Positions 1-10,585 are shown, counted from the stretch's first letter. The stretch: 35,000 nucleotides of DNA from Prorocentrum cordatum (GCA_963575745.1 CAUYUJ010021697.1:55546-90545), one strand, 5' to 3'. Program-made: numbers and translations. The notes: a model not told the origin generated them from the sequence alone.

Positions 1-201
1 CACCCCCCCCTTTTCCGCCCCCGATCCCTGGTCATCCCCCCGTTCCCCAGGGCGGCGCGGGCGCCGAGGGGAGGAGCACAGAAAACTGCACGGGCAGAAC
101 TCTGTCGCAGCTTCGCGCGGACATCCTGCGCCGGCGCCGAACCTCCCTGCCTGGGGCGCTCGAGCGCCAGTCCAAGAGATCCGCGCGGAGCTCAGAGAGC
201 T
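1..201. other. GC-rich stretch, no gene seen
   Basis: GC-rich sequence with C-runs near the left edge. No open frame with a recognisable protein, no repeat unit and no RNA gene. It ends at the TA dinucleotide where the first miniature transposon begins. Confidence 0.5.
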
Positions 202-203
202 TA

Positions 204-366
204 CAGGGCAGTTTTTAATACATAGGATGTTTTAATATATAGGATGTCAAATACATGCTCAATTTATGAATAAATGCATGCATGAACTCATCGTTGCTTT
301 TAGTACTAGATCCCTGCATTTTTAATACACGATCCGCGCGCGGAGCATGTACTAAAAACGGCACTG
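204..366. mobile_element. TA-flanked MITE, copy 1
   Basis: A 163-bp non-coding element with a TA on both sides (202-203 and 367-368). Its 20-bp terminal inverted repeats (204-223 and 347-366) match at 17 of 20 positions: left arm CAGGGCAGTTTTTAATACAT, right arm reading CAGTGCCGTTTTTAGTACAT on the other strand. A second copy lies at 10804-10974. TA duplication plus CAGT-type ends is the signature of the Tc1/mariner (IS630) superfamily; that assignment is inference. An internal word around 315-330 (TGCATTTTTAATACA) can also pair with the right arm, so the 3' half can fold as its own hairpin with a GC-rich loop. Confidence 0.75.
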
Positions 367-610
367 TATGCGTGTGCAGCTGTTCCCCCTTTCGGCCGAG
401 GGGGCCGCGCGGGGCCCGCGTCGGCGGGGCGTGTCGCGCCGCTCACCGCCCCGAGAAGGAGTCCGTGCTGGTCGTGGGCGGCGGCGAGAAGGTCCCGCCG
501 CCGATGTTCCACGAGTCCACGGAGGGCGGCTGGGAGAAGCCTCCTCGCCGCACGATGAAAGTAGCAGGAGTCAAACCGATGATGAGAATGGCAACAAAAA
601 GAACAAGGAC
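367..610. other. no gene recognised
   Basis: GC-rich stretch between the MITE and the GAT array. Open frames here continue into the trinucleotide array and are low-complexity. Nothing recognisable. Confidence 0.45.
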
Positions 611-634
611 AACGATGACGACGATCGTAATGAC

Positions 635-688
<54 letters not shown>

Positions 689-879
689 CGGTGATGATGA
701 TGCTGATGGTGATGATGATGACGATGATGAGGTTGATGATGATGGTAATGAGTATGCTGGTGATGATGATGATGACAATGATGGTGCAGATTGTGGTGAT
801 GGTGATGGTTGTGGCGATGGTGATGATGATGGCGACGACGATGTCAATGATGGCAGTGGTGGTGATAATGATGATGTCA

Positions 880-915
<36 letters not shown>

Positions 916-1556
916 GTGATGGTGATGGTGATGGTGATGATTGATGCTTGGCATGATCATGCTGATGACAATACGGAAAATGACAATGATGATGATGATG
1001 GTGACGATGGTGATGATGATGGTGATGATGATGATGATGATGATGATGATGGTGGTAATCGTGATAGAGATGGTGATGATGGCGATAGTGAGGATACTGA
1101 TGGTGATGACCATGATGATGCTGATGATGATGATCATAATGACGACGATGATGATGATTGTGATGATGATGATGGTAATGGTCGTAATGGTGATGATGAT
1201 GACGATAGTGAAAATACTGATGATGGTGGTAATGATGATGGTGATGATGATTGTGATGATGATGGTGATGATGATGATCCTGATCATTGTGATGTTGATG
1301 CGGATGATGCAGATGATGATGATGATGCTAATGCTGCTGATGATGATGATGGTGATGCTCAGGAATATTGTGATAATGATGGTGGCAACCATAATGAATA
1401 TATATATATATATAACGACGATGATGACGTAGATGATGAGGGAGTGATAGTTGGTGATGCTGTTGATGCTGATGTTGATGGCAATGATGGTGGTGAGGGT
1501 GATGATGACGGTGGTGGTGGTGACGATGATGGTGGTGAGGGTAATGATGTCGCTGG
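611..1556. repeat. (GAT)n trinucleotide array
   Basis: Long, partly degenerate GAT/GGT array. The purest part is about 18 GAT units at 635-688, with further pure runs near 880-915 and 1020-1050. A short AT run lies near 1398-1414. A small GAT island recurs at 1700-1735. All three frames stay open (poly-Asp, poly-Met, poly-Ile on the other strand), as expected of a triplet satellite, so these are not called as proteins. Confidence 0.9.
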
Positions 1557-2029
1557 AGATGGTCATTCGTTCACGCATCTCCCCGCAGGCTCCCTGGCCA
1601 GCGCAAGAGCAAGTCAGTGACCGAGATGAGCCTGCAGCTCGGGTCAGTGAGCACGCCCGTGCCTTGGACAACCACCTCTTAACTCACCACGGCCCCCTGA
1701 GCTGACGGTGATGATGACGGTGATGATGATGCTGAACGAGTGGGAAATCTGTCGACTTCCTCCTTCCCCATCACCAACACGCAGGGCGTGGGGGGGGACG
1801 AGGCAGGTCGGAGAAAATATGGTGAACCCTGTCCCATTGTTTCGACTGTAGCACGTGTGTTCGCCACCGCGCCACGAGGCATGAGAAAGTAGAATGACCC
1901 CATGTTCCGCCGAGCCCTCATGATTGAATTTTGTACTGTTCGCATTGTATACTAGTTGATGGCCCTGGGACTCCTAGGCGCTACTGGTTGCTTCTTGAGC
2001 GTCTCACATGATCTTCCAGAGGCCTCAGG
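1557..2029. other. no gene recognised
   Basis: Unique-looking sequence apart from the small GAT island at 1700-1735. No domain, no RNA gene and no clear splice structure seen. Confidence 0.4.
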
Positions 2030-3060
2030 AGCATGGTTTTCAACCAGAGCTGCCAGCGTGCTCGAAGAAGGTCAAGGGGACGCATCCTGAAGCCTTACCG
2101 GGGGAGACTGCCCGCAGGCCCCGAAGACGCCCCCGCGAGGCCCCAGAAGGCCCCCGAAAGGCTCCGAAGAGGCTCCCGCGAGGACACCAAGACGCCTCCG
2201 AGAGACCCTCAGCAGGCCCCCACGAGGCCTCCAGAAAGCCTCTGGCCCACGACACAGAAACAGTGGCGGGTTGGGCCGACGGCCACAAGACTTGCCGCTC
2301 CCTGCTGCATGCAAGAAGGGTTGTTGAAAAGCCGTGGCTTAATGTTTGAACCCTTCCTACAGGTTCCCGGTGACGTCCGTCTGGCTCAAACCGCCGGTCC
2401 ACTGGAAAATTGATCTCCCCAAGATGGCCCCAACCTGACCCAAGATGGCCCCACGATACCCATCGGCTTTCTCTCCCAAGATGGCCCCAAGACGCCTCCA
2501 AGAAGGCCAATATGGCTCCCAAATGGCCCCCAGACGGACCAAGAATGCACAAAGAAGGTCTGGTGCAAGCCTCAAGGCGGCCCAAGAGGCCACCCAAGAC
2601 GCCCCGAGGGGACTCTGAGAGGCCCTCTAGGGGAGACCGAAGAAGCCAACTTTATCAATTGTCCACCGGTTTTGTAGAAATTGTGATTTCTGGCCTCTTC
2701 GGGCCTCCGACAGCCGAAGACGGCCCCAGAGGCATCGAAGATGGCCACAAGACGGCCCAAGAAGCTCCCAAGAGAGCCTCAAGACCGGCAAAAACGGCCC
2801 CAAGACGGATCAGGTCCCCAGGACGGTCCCGAGAAGGCCCCAATATGGCACTCTGACGGCCCAAGAGACCTCCGAGACGGTCCTAAAGCGCTCCAAGCGG
2901 GCCGAGATGGCCTCCCAAGGCGGCCACCAAAGGCGTCAGACAGGCCAAGAGAGCTCTGGGACGGCCCAAAAGGGCTTCAAGAGACCCCCAGAGCCACAAG
3001 ACGCCCCGAGGAAGCCCTTAGGAGGTCCCACGGAGGACTCCCTCTCTCTCTTCTCTCTCG
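2030..3060. repeat. degenerate CCAAGAYGGCC array, copy 1
   Basis: Imperfect short repeats built on CCAAGATGGCCC / CCAAGACGGCC, with irregular spacing. Less repetitive inserts sit around 2375-2415 and 2645-2700. The same word fills 28870-29530 and a short patch at 11200-11300, so this is a dispersed satellite family. Open frames across it (Pro/Arg/Lys-rich) keep no frame because spacing is irregular. Confidence 0.7.
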
Positions 3061-3751
3061 TCCTCCCCCAAGTGGTGCTCTAAAGGTTTCCACAACAGCT
3101 GTGGGGACACATAGTTCAATAGCTTGGCAAAACGTTGGCCAAACGTCTGGCCAAAGTCAGGAAGGCGGCGGTGGTTCGGAGGAGGCGTCTCCAAGACAGC
3201 AAACGAGGCCACCTGTCTTACGTTGCATCGTCAGGGGACGTTCTCTGTCCCATCGCTATCTGCGTCGAAATCATGTCGACGGTCCGAACCGCGCCGTATC
3301 TGCGAGGGGTCCACACCGACTCCACGTCACATCCGCGCCCAGCCCGCGGCGGATATGCAAGAAACTACTGCAGTCCGCAGGACAGGCGAGGGCACACCGA
3401 AGATGCAACGCAACGATGGCATGACCCCCCCCCCGCATGAGGGGGAGCGTTAGGAAGCAACTCCTGGGAAGCACTGTGAAGTGAAGTGAAGCAGCCATAC
3501 GCCAAACGCGCGTGGGCAAGAGAACACGGCGAGCATGCGGCAACGCCAAACGCGTTAGATGGCGGATAGGAGACGCGCCAAACGCGCGACAAGACAGCGA
3601 CGACGCGCCAAATGTGCCGGGAGGACGAGGGGAGGAGGAGAGAGATGACGATGAAGGACACTTGATTGCATTAATATCAGCCACAAGTCGCTTATATTAC
3701 TGATGTTGGTTCTCACTCCTCTGCTTCGACGAACTCTGAAACGAAGCGGCA
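3061..3751. other. unassigned region with recurrent GCCAAACG words
   Basis: No gene recognised. GGCAAAACG, GGCCAAACG and GGCCAAAG occur in a row at about 3123-3150. CGCCAAACGCG recurs at about 3500, 3543 and 3577, with a variant near 3606. The part adjoining 3752 is probably the 3' untranslated end of the LINE fragment to its right. Confidence 0.4.
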
Positions 3752-4420
3752 TCATTGTTGCTTGTCCGCGACGCATTGGGACAGAGCAGAATCAGACTCA
3801 AAACAACTTCGTACTTTATTGTATAGACACTTCGCCCACTCGTGTCAGGGGCGCCCAAGCTTCCGTGCAAGGGAGTCAGTGATCGGCTTCAAACTACCAG
3901 GCTGGAAAGTTATTTTCCGGAGTACGTCCGTGTCGCTGCTGCGGCCAAGTTTTCCAAACCACATAAGATGATGCTGGAGTAGTTGGGCACTGTATGGTGT
4001 GGCCCCAGCTTGTTGTAGCACACTTTTGTTGGACACCCTTGAAATATAAGAATGAGGAATGTTCAGGATATGTCGTAGGCAACGCGCTTGGAACCCATCT
4101 AATCGTCGTCTGTCGCTCTTGTTGAGCCAGGCAGAATTCAAAGAATACATAACTTTCGTCGTAACCAGTGCCCCGAATACGTTCAGCTTTCGTTCTATAC
4201 TGATGGACGTGTGTTTCCAGGCCCTTGTGTATCTCTGGAATTCCCCCCAAGCTCCTCCAAGTCGTTTGACCAACTCCTGTTTCATTTTGCCGGAACTGTT
4301 GATCGTGGCACCCAAGTATTTCATTTGTTCTGTCGCCGGGATGATGTTACCACTTGGGTCCAAAAGTTGAAGGTCGCATCCTGTTTGAATCAATTGAAAT
4401 TTATCCCAGTGTAGCTCCAT
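3752..4420 (-). pseudogene. LINE reverse-transcriptase C-terminal fragment
   Basis: The open frame reads the end of a non-LTR retrotransposon RT: the post-palm motif KYLGATI (about residues 34-40), then the helical thumb region with KVMYSLNSAWLN and a FQARCLRHIL stretch, ending in LGRP. This matches the C-terminal half of LINE ORF2 proteins from memory. All earlier RT motifs, including the catalytic Asp pair, are missing; the frame closes upstream near 4480, so the copy is 5'-truncated. LINE proteins often continue GRPRxxWA at this point. Here the codon after GRP is TGA (3845-3847), and beyond it the same frame continues with HEWAKCLYNKV to a natural stop at 3752. That fits a single CGA-to-TGA nonsense change. 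Codon use is less GC-rich than in the retroelement at 12.5-19 kb. LINE origin is well supported; the clade is not determined. Confidence 0.8.
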
Positions 4421-4589
4421 TCCAACGTCAATCCCGATTAAGATCCACTTAGCTGGATTAGCCCAGGCGAAACCCAGGATTAAGCCCGACTAGTCCAGAC
4501 CAAACGTGATTGAACATTATTTAAAAAAAAGTTAGCCTGGCGAAAGACCCAACCATATGCAGTTGTGAGTACCGTCTTTGTGAGCAATG
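4421..4589. other. junction between LINE fragment and minisatellite
   Basis: Contains several TTAATCC-like words on the minus strand (4425-4485) and an AT-rich patch near 4520. No gene seen. Confidence 0.35.
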
Positions 4590-5162
4590 CACTCGGTGGG
4601 GCTCCCTGTAGGGCCACGAAACGCTGCCCTGGGTGCGGGAACCGCATGCGAACACCCCCACTGGGGCCTTCGGTGGAGCTCCCCATGGGGCCACGAAGCG
4701 CTGCCCTGGGTGGGGGAGAGCATGCGGCCACCCCCACTGGGGCCTTCGGTGGAGATCTGTATGGGGCCACGAAACACTGCCCTGGGTGGGGAAACCGCAT
4801 GCGGGCACCCCCACTGGGGCCTACGGTGGAGCTCCCCGTGGGGCCACGAAACGCTGCCCTGGGTGGGGGAACCGCATGCGGGCATCCCCCACTGGGGCCT
4901 ACGGTGGAGCTCCCCGTGGGGCCACGAAACGCTGCCCTGGGTGGGGGAACCGCATGCGACCCCCCCCCCACTGGTGCCATCGGCGGAGCTCCCTATGGGG
5001 CCACGAAACGCTGCCCTGGGTGGGGGAACCGCATGCGGGCACCCCCACTGGGGCCATCGGCGGAGCTCCCTATGGGGCCACGAAACGCTGCCCTGGGTGG
5101 GGGAACCGCATGCGACCCCCCCCCACTGGGGCCTTCGGTGAAGCTCCCTATGGAACTACGAA
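4590..5162. repeat. 77-bp minisatellite, about 7.5 units
   Basis: The landmark GCCACGAA recurs at 4613, 4690, 4766, 4843, 4921, 5000 and 5077, with a diverged copy at 5155: periods of 76-79 bp. Each unit carries CGAAACGCTGCCCTGGGT, the palindrome ACCGCATGCG and a GGAGCTCCC palindrome. Length changes sit in the C-runs. The period is not a multiple of three and drifts, so the Gly/Pro/Arg-rich open frames across it are not genes. Confidence 0.92.
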
Positions 5163-5826
5163 GCGTGTGAGAGGTGTGCCGAGAGCAGAGGCAAGGAGGG
5201 GGGAGGAGGGAGGAGGGAGGGGGCAGCGGGAGGAACGCGGGGCGCTGTCTCTTCAAAACGAGGACCCAACACCACAGGATGGTTGGGAAAAAGAATGCGC
5301 CGGATTAGGCGGGGTTCCGAACACGGGTATGACAACGCCGATGCTGAAGCTAACCTCCCAGGAAGTGCATCCAGAGGAACGTTACGGAGTGGCCTGCTCG
5401 GGCAGATCGGCAACAAACGGCCGATGGCAAGTCCGCACGCTCCTGGGCCGGGTGGGCCATCGGCCCCTCACCGGCGATGAATGGGCGATCGCTGAGCATT
5501 TTCTTAGGGTGGTGGGCTCAGGGTGAAATCCATATGGGCTCTTGCACCTCGAAAATTCATGCGTCTTGTGACTCACCTTTTGCAGATTCAAGCCTCGAAG
5601 ACCAATCGAAAATGCACTTCAGATTTCACCCTTTGCCCTCCACCCAAAGAAAATGCTCAGGATCGGGGGTCGATGCTTCGCCCCCAAAGCCTGCCCCCCC
5701 ACCCCCCAGCGTTTTCCCTGAGCAACGGTCCTCCAGACGCGCCGCCCCCCATCGTGTAGGACGAGTCGGCGGGCGGCTCCGGCTGGTACGCGGGTGTACT
5801 AAATCTTCTCATGTCGGGCACCTGAG
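5163..5826. other. no gene recognised
   Basis: Begins with a short GGGAGGA-rich patch (about 5195-5240), then unique-looking sequence. A 10-bp inverted pair, GGGTGAAATC (about 5521-5530) and GATTTCACCC (about 5622-5631), is present. No protein or RNA gene could be named. Confidence 0.4.
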
Positions 5827-6007
5827 GGAGGAGGAGGAGGAGGAGGAGGAGGAGGAGGAGGAGGAGAAGGAGGAGGAGAGGAGGAGGAGGAGGAGGAGGA
5901 GGAGGAGGGAGGGAGGAGGAGGAGGAGGAGGAGGAGGGGAGGAGGGAGGAGGAGGGAGGGAGGAGGAGGAGGGGAGGAGGAGGAGGAGAGGGCCGGAGGA
6001 GGAGGAG
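5827..6007. repeat. (GGA)n purine tract
   Basis: About 180 bp of almost pure purine GGA/GGGA repeat on the plus strand. The complementary (TCC)n tract follows at 6165-6254, so the two could pair as arms of a large cruciform or foldback. Confidence 0.9.
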
Positions 6008-6134
6008 GGGAAGGGGGGCCGGGAGCGGACGGCCGAGGGCCTCAAAGGCTGGAGGAGGCCAGCCGCGGGAGCGCGGGCGAGGCCAGGCGAGAGGAGCCGA
6101 TCGTCAGCTGCGACTTGGCACGTGGTGCTTCTGA

Positions 6135-6636
6135 GTATCGTTTAACCGATCCCCCTCCCCACTGATCCTCCTCCTCCTCCTCCTCCTCCTCCTCCTCCTC
6201 CTCCTCCTCCTCCTCCTCCCCCTCACCCTCCTCCTCCTCCTCCTCCTCCTCCTCTGAGCATCGTTTACTCCAGATTTCGTAAAATAAAGGGAGGGGGGTC
6301 TCATTTCAGGGGGGGGTCTCTTCCAGGCTATCTTGGAGGGCCTGGGGGGGTCTGGGGACGATGTTTGGGAGGGTTCTCTCACGGGGGGGGGGTCTGAAAT
6401 GGGGCTTGTCTTGGAGGGTCCAGACCCCCTCCCTTTTATTACGAAATCTGGAGTATCGTTTGACCGATCCCCCTCCCCAGCGGCGTGGCCTGGGCCCCAC
6501 TGGCCGATCTACCCCCCTAGATGGGGATATAGGTCGCTCCCTCCGGGTTTCGAGGGGCGTATCCCCAACTGGGGTGGTCATTTGGTGGGGGCCTCGAGGG
6601 GGATGGGGATGGGGATGGGGATCGGTTAAACGATAC
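6135..6636. repeat. nested inverted-repeat cluster, possible TA-flanked element
   Basis: A perfect 20-bp inverted repeat (GTATCGTTTAACCGATCCCC at 6135-6154, its complement at 6617-6636) encloses a (TCC)n tract at 6165-6254. It also encloses a second inverted pair of about 35 bp (6267-6302 and 6420-6454, ACTCCAGATTTCGTAA...). A third, direct copy of the outer word with one change lies at 6453-6472. Each outer arm carries TA just inside its first base, so a TA-targeting miniature transposon with a nested second insertion is possible. No coding capacity. Confidence 0.6.
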
Positions 6637-6779
6637 CTAGCTCCAGTCCTTCCTAGGGACCAGCTGTTCGTCCCAGATCGTTTTTCGAGGAACTCTCGAG
6701 ACCCGACAGCTGCCCCCCAGGACGACGGACATGCCCTGAAGGCATCGGCCTTGCTTTGTTCAAGACGGTGGCGATCAGG

Positions 6780-7100
6780 TCCCTCCTCCTCCTCCCTCCT
6801 CCTCCCTCCTCCTCCCTCCTCCTCCTCCTCCTCCTCCCTCCTCCTCCCTCCTCCTCCTCCGCATCGGCCGCATCCTCCCTCCTCCTCCTATTCCTCCTCC
6901 TCCTCCTCTTCCTCCTCCTCCTCGAGAACGGGGGATTGTGGAGTCCCTGTGGTTCCAAAGCGTGCGCGCGAGGCTTTCGCGCTGAGTTCGCGACTGTTTC
7001 TGTGCAAACTCTGCTCTGTGTCATCCTCCTCCTCCTCCTCCTCCTCCTCCTCCTCCGCTTCCTCCTCCTCCTCCTCCTCCTCCCTCTCCCCCTCCTCCTA
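6780..7100. repeat. (TCC)n pyrimidine tracts
   Basis: Two TCC/CTC tracts (about 6780-6925 and 7024-7100) separated by about 100 bp of unique sequence. Poly-Ser, poly-Leu and poly-Pro open frames across them are satellite artefacts. Confidence 0.9.
6930..6952. repeat. 23-bp inverted repeat, left arm
   Basis: GGGGGATTGTGGAGTCCCTG followed by TGG is perfectly complementary to 9944-9966. The two arms bracket the whole hexamer array, and each abuts a TCC tract. Confidence 0.8.
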
Positions 7101-7113
7101 CCTCTCTGCCTCA

Positions 7114-7195
7114 TTTTTTTTCTCCTGGCGTCACCCCCCCCAGAAAAAAACAACGTTTTTTTTTTTTCCTGGGGGGGGGGCAGGAGAAAAAAAAA
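7114..7195. repeat. long near-perfect hairpin
   Basis: The left arm 7114-7150 is T8-CTCCTG, a short spacer, C8-AG-A7. The right arm 7156-7195 is T12-CC-T-G10-CAGGAG-A9. The arms pair over about 30 positions around a 5-nt CAACG loop with a small asymmetric bulge (GCGTCA) on the left. It is a homopolymer-rich foldback with no coding content. Confidence 0.7.
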
Positions 7196-7225
7196 GGAAT
7201 GTGACGTGGCCACATCTGCCCTTCC

Positions 7226-7390
7226 CCCTAGAAGGATTCCTATTGAACGCCCCCATAAGAAGGATTCACAGTGAAATCCTCGACAGAAGGGTTCCTATCG
7301 AAACCCTCCAATGAATGATTCCTACTGAAATCCTCCACAGGTGGATTCCTACTGAAACCCTCCACTGAATGACTCCTACTGGAATCCTCG
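7226..7390. repeat. about 27-bp imperfect tandem repeat
   Basis: About six units of the form CCTCCAcTGAATGATTCCTACTGAAA. The unit boundary CCTC(C/G) recurs every 26-27 bp and the repeat leads straight into the hexamer array. Confidence 0.7.
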
Positions 7391-9848
7391 AATGGCAATG
7401 GCAATGGCAATGGCAATGGTAATGGTAATGGTAAGGGTAATGACAGTGGTAATGGTAATGGTACTGGTAATGGTTACGATAATGATAGTGGTAACGGGGT
7501 AGCGAGGCAATGACAATGGCAATGGCAACGGTAATGGTAATGGCAATGGCAATGGCAATGGCAATGGCAATGACAATGGCAATGGCAATGGCAATGGTAA
7601 TGGTCATGGCAATGGTAATGGTAATGGTACGGGTAAAGATAAAGGTAGAGGTAAAGGTAAGGGTAATGGTAATGGCAATGACAAGGGTAATGGTAATGGC
7701 AATGGTAATGGGAATGGGAGTTGGAATGGGAACGGGAACGAGAATGGAAATGATAGTGGTAGTGGTAATGGTAATGGTAACGGTAATGGTAATGGTAATG
7801 GTGATGGAAATGGTAATGGTATTGGGAATGGGAATGAGAATGGGAATTCTAATGGTAATGGCAGCGGTAATGGTAATGGTAATGGTAATGGTAATGGTAA
7901 TGGGAATGGGAATGGGAATGGGAATGGGAATGGGAATGGCAATGGGAATGGGAATGGAAATGGTACTGGCAATGGTAATGGTAGTGGCGAATGGCCATGG
8001 CAATGGCAATGGTAATGGTACTGGTAATGGTAATGACAGAGGTAATGGTAATGGTACTGGTAATGGTAATGGTAACGGTAATGGTAATGGTAATGGTAAC
8101 GGGGTAGCGATTGGCAATGGCAGTGAAAATGACAATGGCAACGGTAATGGTAATGGCAATGACAATGGGATTGGCAATGGCAATGGCAATGACAATGATA
8201 ATGGCCATGGCAATGGCAACGGCAATGGTAAGTGTAATGGTAATGGCAATGGTAGTGGGAATGGGAACGGGAATGGGAATGTGAATGGGAATGGGAATGG
8301 GAACGGGAACGGGAATGGAAATGGTAGTGGTCACGGAAATGGGAATGATAAGGATAAGGGTAACGGTAGAGGTAAAGGTAATGGTAATGGTAATGGTAAT
8401 GGGAATGATATTGGTAATGGTAATGGACATGGGAATGGGAATGGGAATGGGAATGGTATTGGCAATGGTAATGGTAGTGGCTAATGGCAATGGCAATGCG
8501 AATGGTAATGGTAATGACAGAAGTAATGGTAATGGTACTGGTAATGGTAACGGTAATGATAGTGGTAACGGGGTAGCGACTGGCAATGGCAATGACAATG
8601 ACAATGGCAACGGTAATGGTAATGGCAATGGTAATGGCAATGGGAATGGCAATGGCAATGGTAATGGCCATGGCAATGGCAAGGGCAATGGTAATGGTAA
8701 TGGTAATGTGAATGGGAATGGCAACGGGAATGGGAATGATAATGGGAATGGGAACGGGAATGGGAACGCGAATGGAAATGGCAGTGGTAGTGGTACTGGC
8801 AATGGGAATGGTAATGGTAAGGGTAAAGGTAAAGGTAGAGGTAAAGGTATTGGTAATGGTAATGGTAATGGCAATGGCAGTTGTAATGGTAATGGTATTG
8901 TTATGGTATTGGGAATGGGAATGTGAATCGGAATGGTAATGGTACTGGCAATGGTAATGGTAGTGGCGAATGGCAATGGCAATGGCAATGGTAATGGTAA
9001 TGGTAATGGTAATGGTCGTGGCGAATGGCAATGGTAATGGTAGTGGCGAATGGCAATGGCAATGGCAATGGTAAGGGTACTGGGAATGGTAATGGTGACG
9101 GTAACGGTAATGGTAATGGTTATGGCAATTGTAACGGGGTAGCGACTGGCAATGGCAACGGCAACGGCAATGGCAATGGTAATGGTAATGGCAATGGCAA
9201 TGGCAATGGGAATGGCAACGGCAATGGCAATGACAATAGCAATGGCCATGGCCATGGTAATGGTAATGGTCATGGTCATGGTCATGGTAATGGTAATGGT
9301 AATGGGAATGGGAATGGGAATGGGAATGGGAATGGGAATGGGAATGAGAATCGTAGTGGTAATTGGAACGGGAACGGGAATGGAAATGGTAGTGGTAGTG
9401 GTAATGATAATGGCAATGGCAATGGTAATGGGAATTGTAATGGTGATGGCAGCGGTAATGGTAATGGTAATGGTAATGGTAATGGCAATGGTGTTGGTAA
9501 TGCTAATGGTAATGGCAATGGTAATGGTAGTGGCTAATGGTAATGGGAATGGTAATGGTAATGGTAATGGTAACGGTAATGGTAATGGTAACGGGTTGGC
9601 GACTGGCAATGGCAATACACTGGCAATGGCAACGGCACTGGTGATGGCAATGGCAATGGGAATGGCAATGGCAATGGCAATGGCAATTGTAATGGCCATG
9701 GTAATGGTAATGGTAATGGTAAAGGTAACGGTAAAGATAAAGGTAAAGGTAACGGTAATGGTAATGTGAATGGGAATGGGAATGGGGATGGGAATGGTAA
9801 TGGTAATGGTATCGGGAATGGGAATGGGAATGGAATGGGAATGGGAGT
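7391..9848. repeat. AATGGY hexamer array with higher-order units
   Basis: About 2.46 kb of AATGGT/AATGGC/AATGGG hexamers. The landmark AACGGGGTAGCGA (or a close variant) recurs with its ACGGG at 7494, 8099, 8568, 9134 and 9591, spacing 605, 469, 566 and 457 bp. Blocks of GGTAAA variants (about 7629-7665, 8345-8380, 8818-8850, 9720-9755) and GGGAAT variants recur between landmarks. The array is therefore organised in higher-order units of about 0.45-0.6 kb. Because the unit is six bases, frames stay open for hundreds of codons on both strands. Those predicted Gly/Asn, Met/Val, Pro/Leu and His/Tyr proteins are not supported. Confidence 0.92.
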
Positions 9849-9852
9849 GGGA

Positions 9853-9886
9853 GAGATTGAGAGAGAGAGAGAGAAAGCGAGAGAGG
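9853..9886. repeat. short (GA)n tract
   Basis: GAGAGA-rich 34-bp tract closing the hexamer array. Confidence 0.75.
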
Positions 9887-9943
9887 AAATATCAGAATAA
9901 TGATGAGGAGCAACGTGAAAGATCGAAAAAAATCGTCTGAAAC

Positions 9944-9966
9944 CCACAGGGACTCCACAATCCCCC
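9944..9966. repeat. 23-bp inverted repeat, right arm
   Basis: Perfect reverse complement of 6930-6952. See the left arm entry. Confidence 0.8.
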
Positions 9967-9978
9967 GGCCTCTCCTCC

Positions 9979-10100
9979 TCCGCCCCTTCCTCCGCCTATG
10001 CCTCCGCTTCCTCTCTTTCTCCGTCTCCTCCGTCTCCTCCTCCTCCTTCCTCCTCCTCCCCCTCCTCTTCCTCCTCCTCCTCCTCCGACTCCTCCTCCCC
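9979..10100. repeat. (CTC/TCC)n pyrimidine tract
   Basis: About 120 bp of CTCCTC/TCCGCC repeat directly left of the ACG array. No gene. Confidence 0.85.
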
Positions 10101-10106
10101 TCGAAA

Positions 10107-10137
<31 letters not shown>

Positions 10138-10264
10138 CGCAACGACGACGTCGACGACGTCGAGGACGACGACGACGATGCTGACGATCCTCCTCCTCCA
10201 CCTCCCCCGACGCCGACGATGACGCAACGACGTAACAACGTAACGACGACGACGCCGACGCCGT

Positions 10265-10299
<35 letters not shown>

Positions 10300-10417
10300 A
10301 CGCCGACGACGACGACGACGACGACGACTAAACGACTAAACGACTAAACGACGACGACGCAACGACGAGAACGACAACGACGACGATGACGACGACGACG
10401 ACGACGATGACGACAAC

Positions 10418-10466
<49 letters not shown>

Positions 10467-10549
10467 CGACGACGACGACTAAACGACTAAACGACTGAAC
10501 GACTAAACGACGACGACGCAACGACGAGAACGACAACGACGACGATGAC

Positions 10550-10581
<32 letters not shown>

Positions 10582-10585
10582 CAAC

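Noticed and set aside
282-1671. Asp-, Met- and Ile-rich frames
   Set aside because: GAT array read in different frames.
4480-5526. Gly/Pro-rich frames of 166-297 codons on both strands
   Set aside because: The 77-bp minisatellite has a drifting, non-triplet period.
7604-9699. 475- and 616-codon minus-strand frames and long plus-strand Gly/Asn frames
   Set aside because: Products of the AATGGY hexamer array, open in several frames at once.
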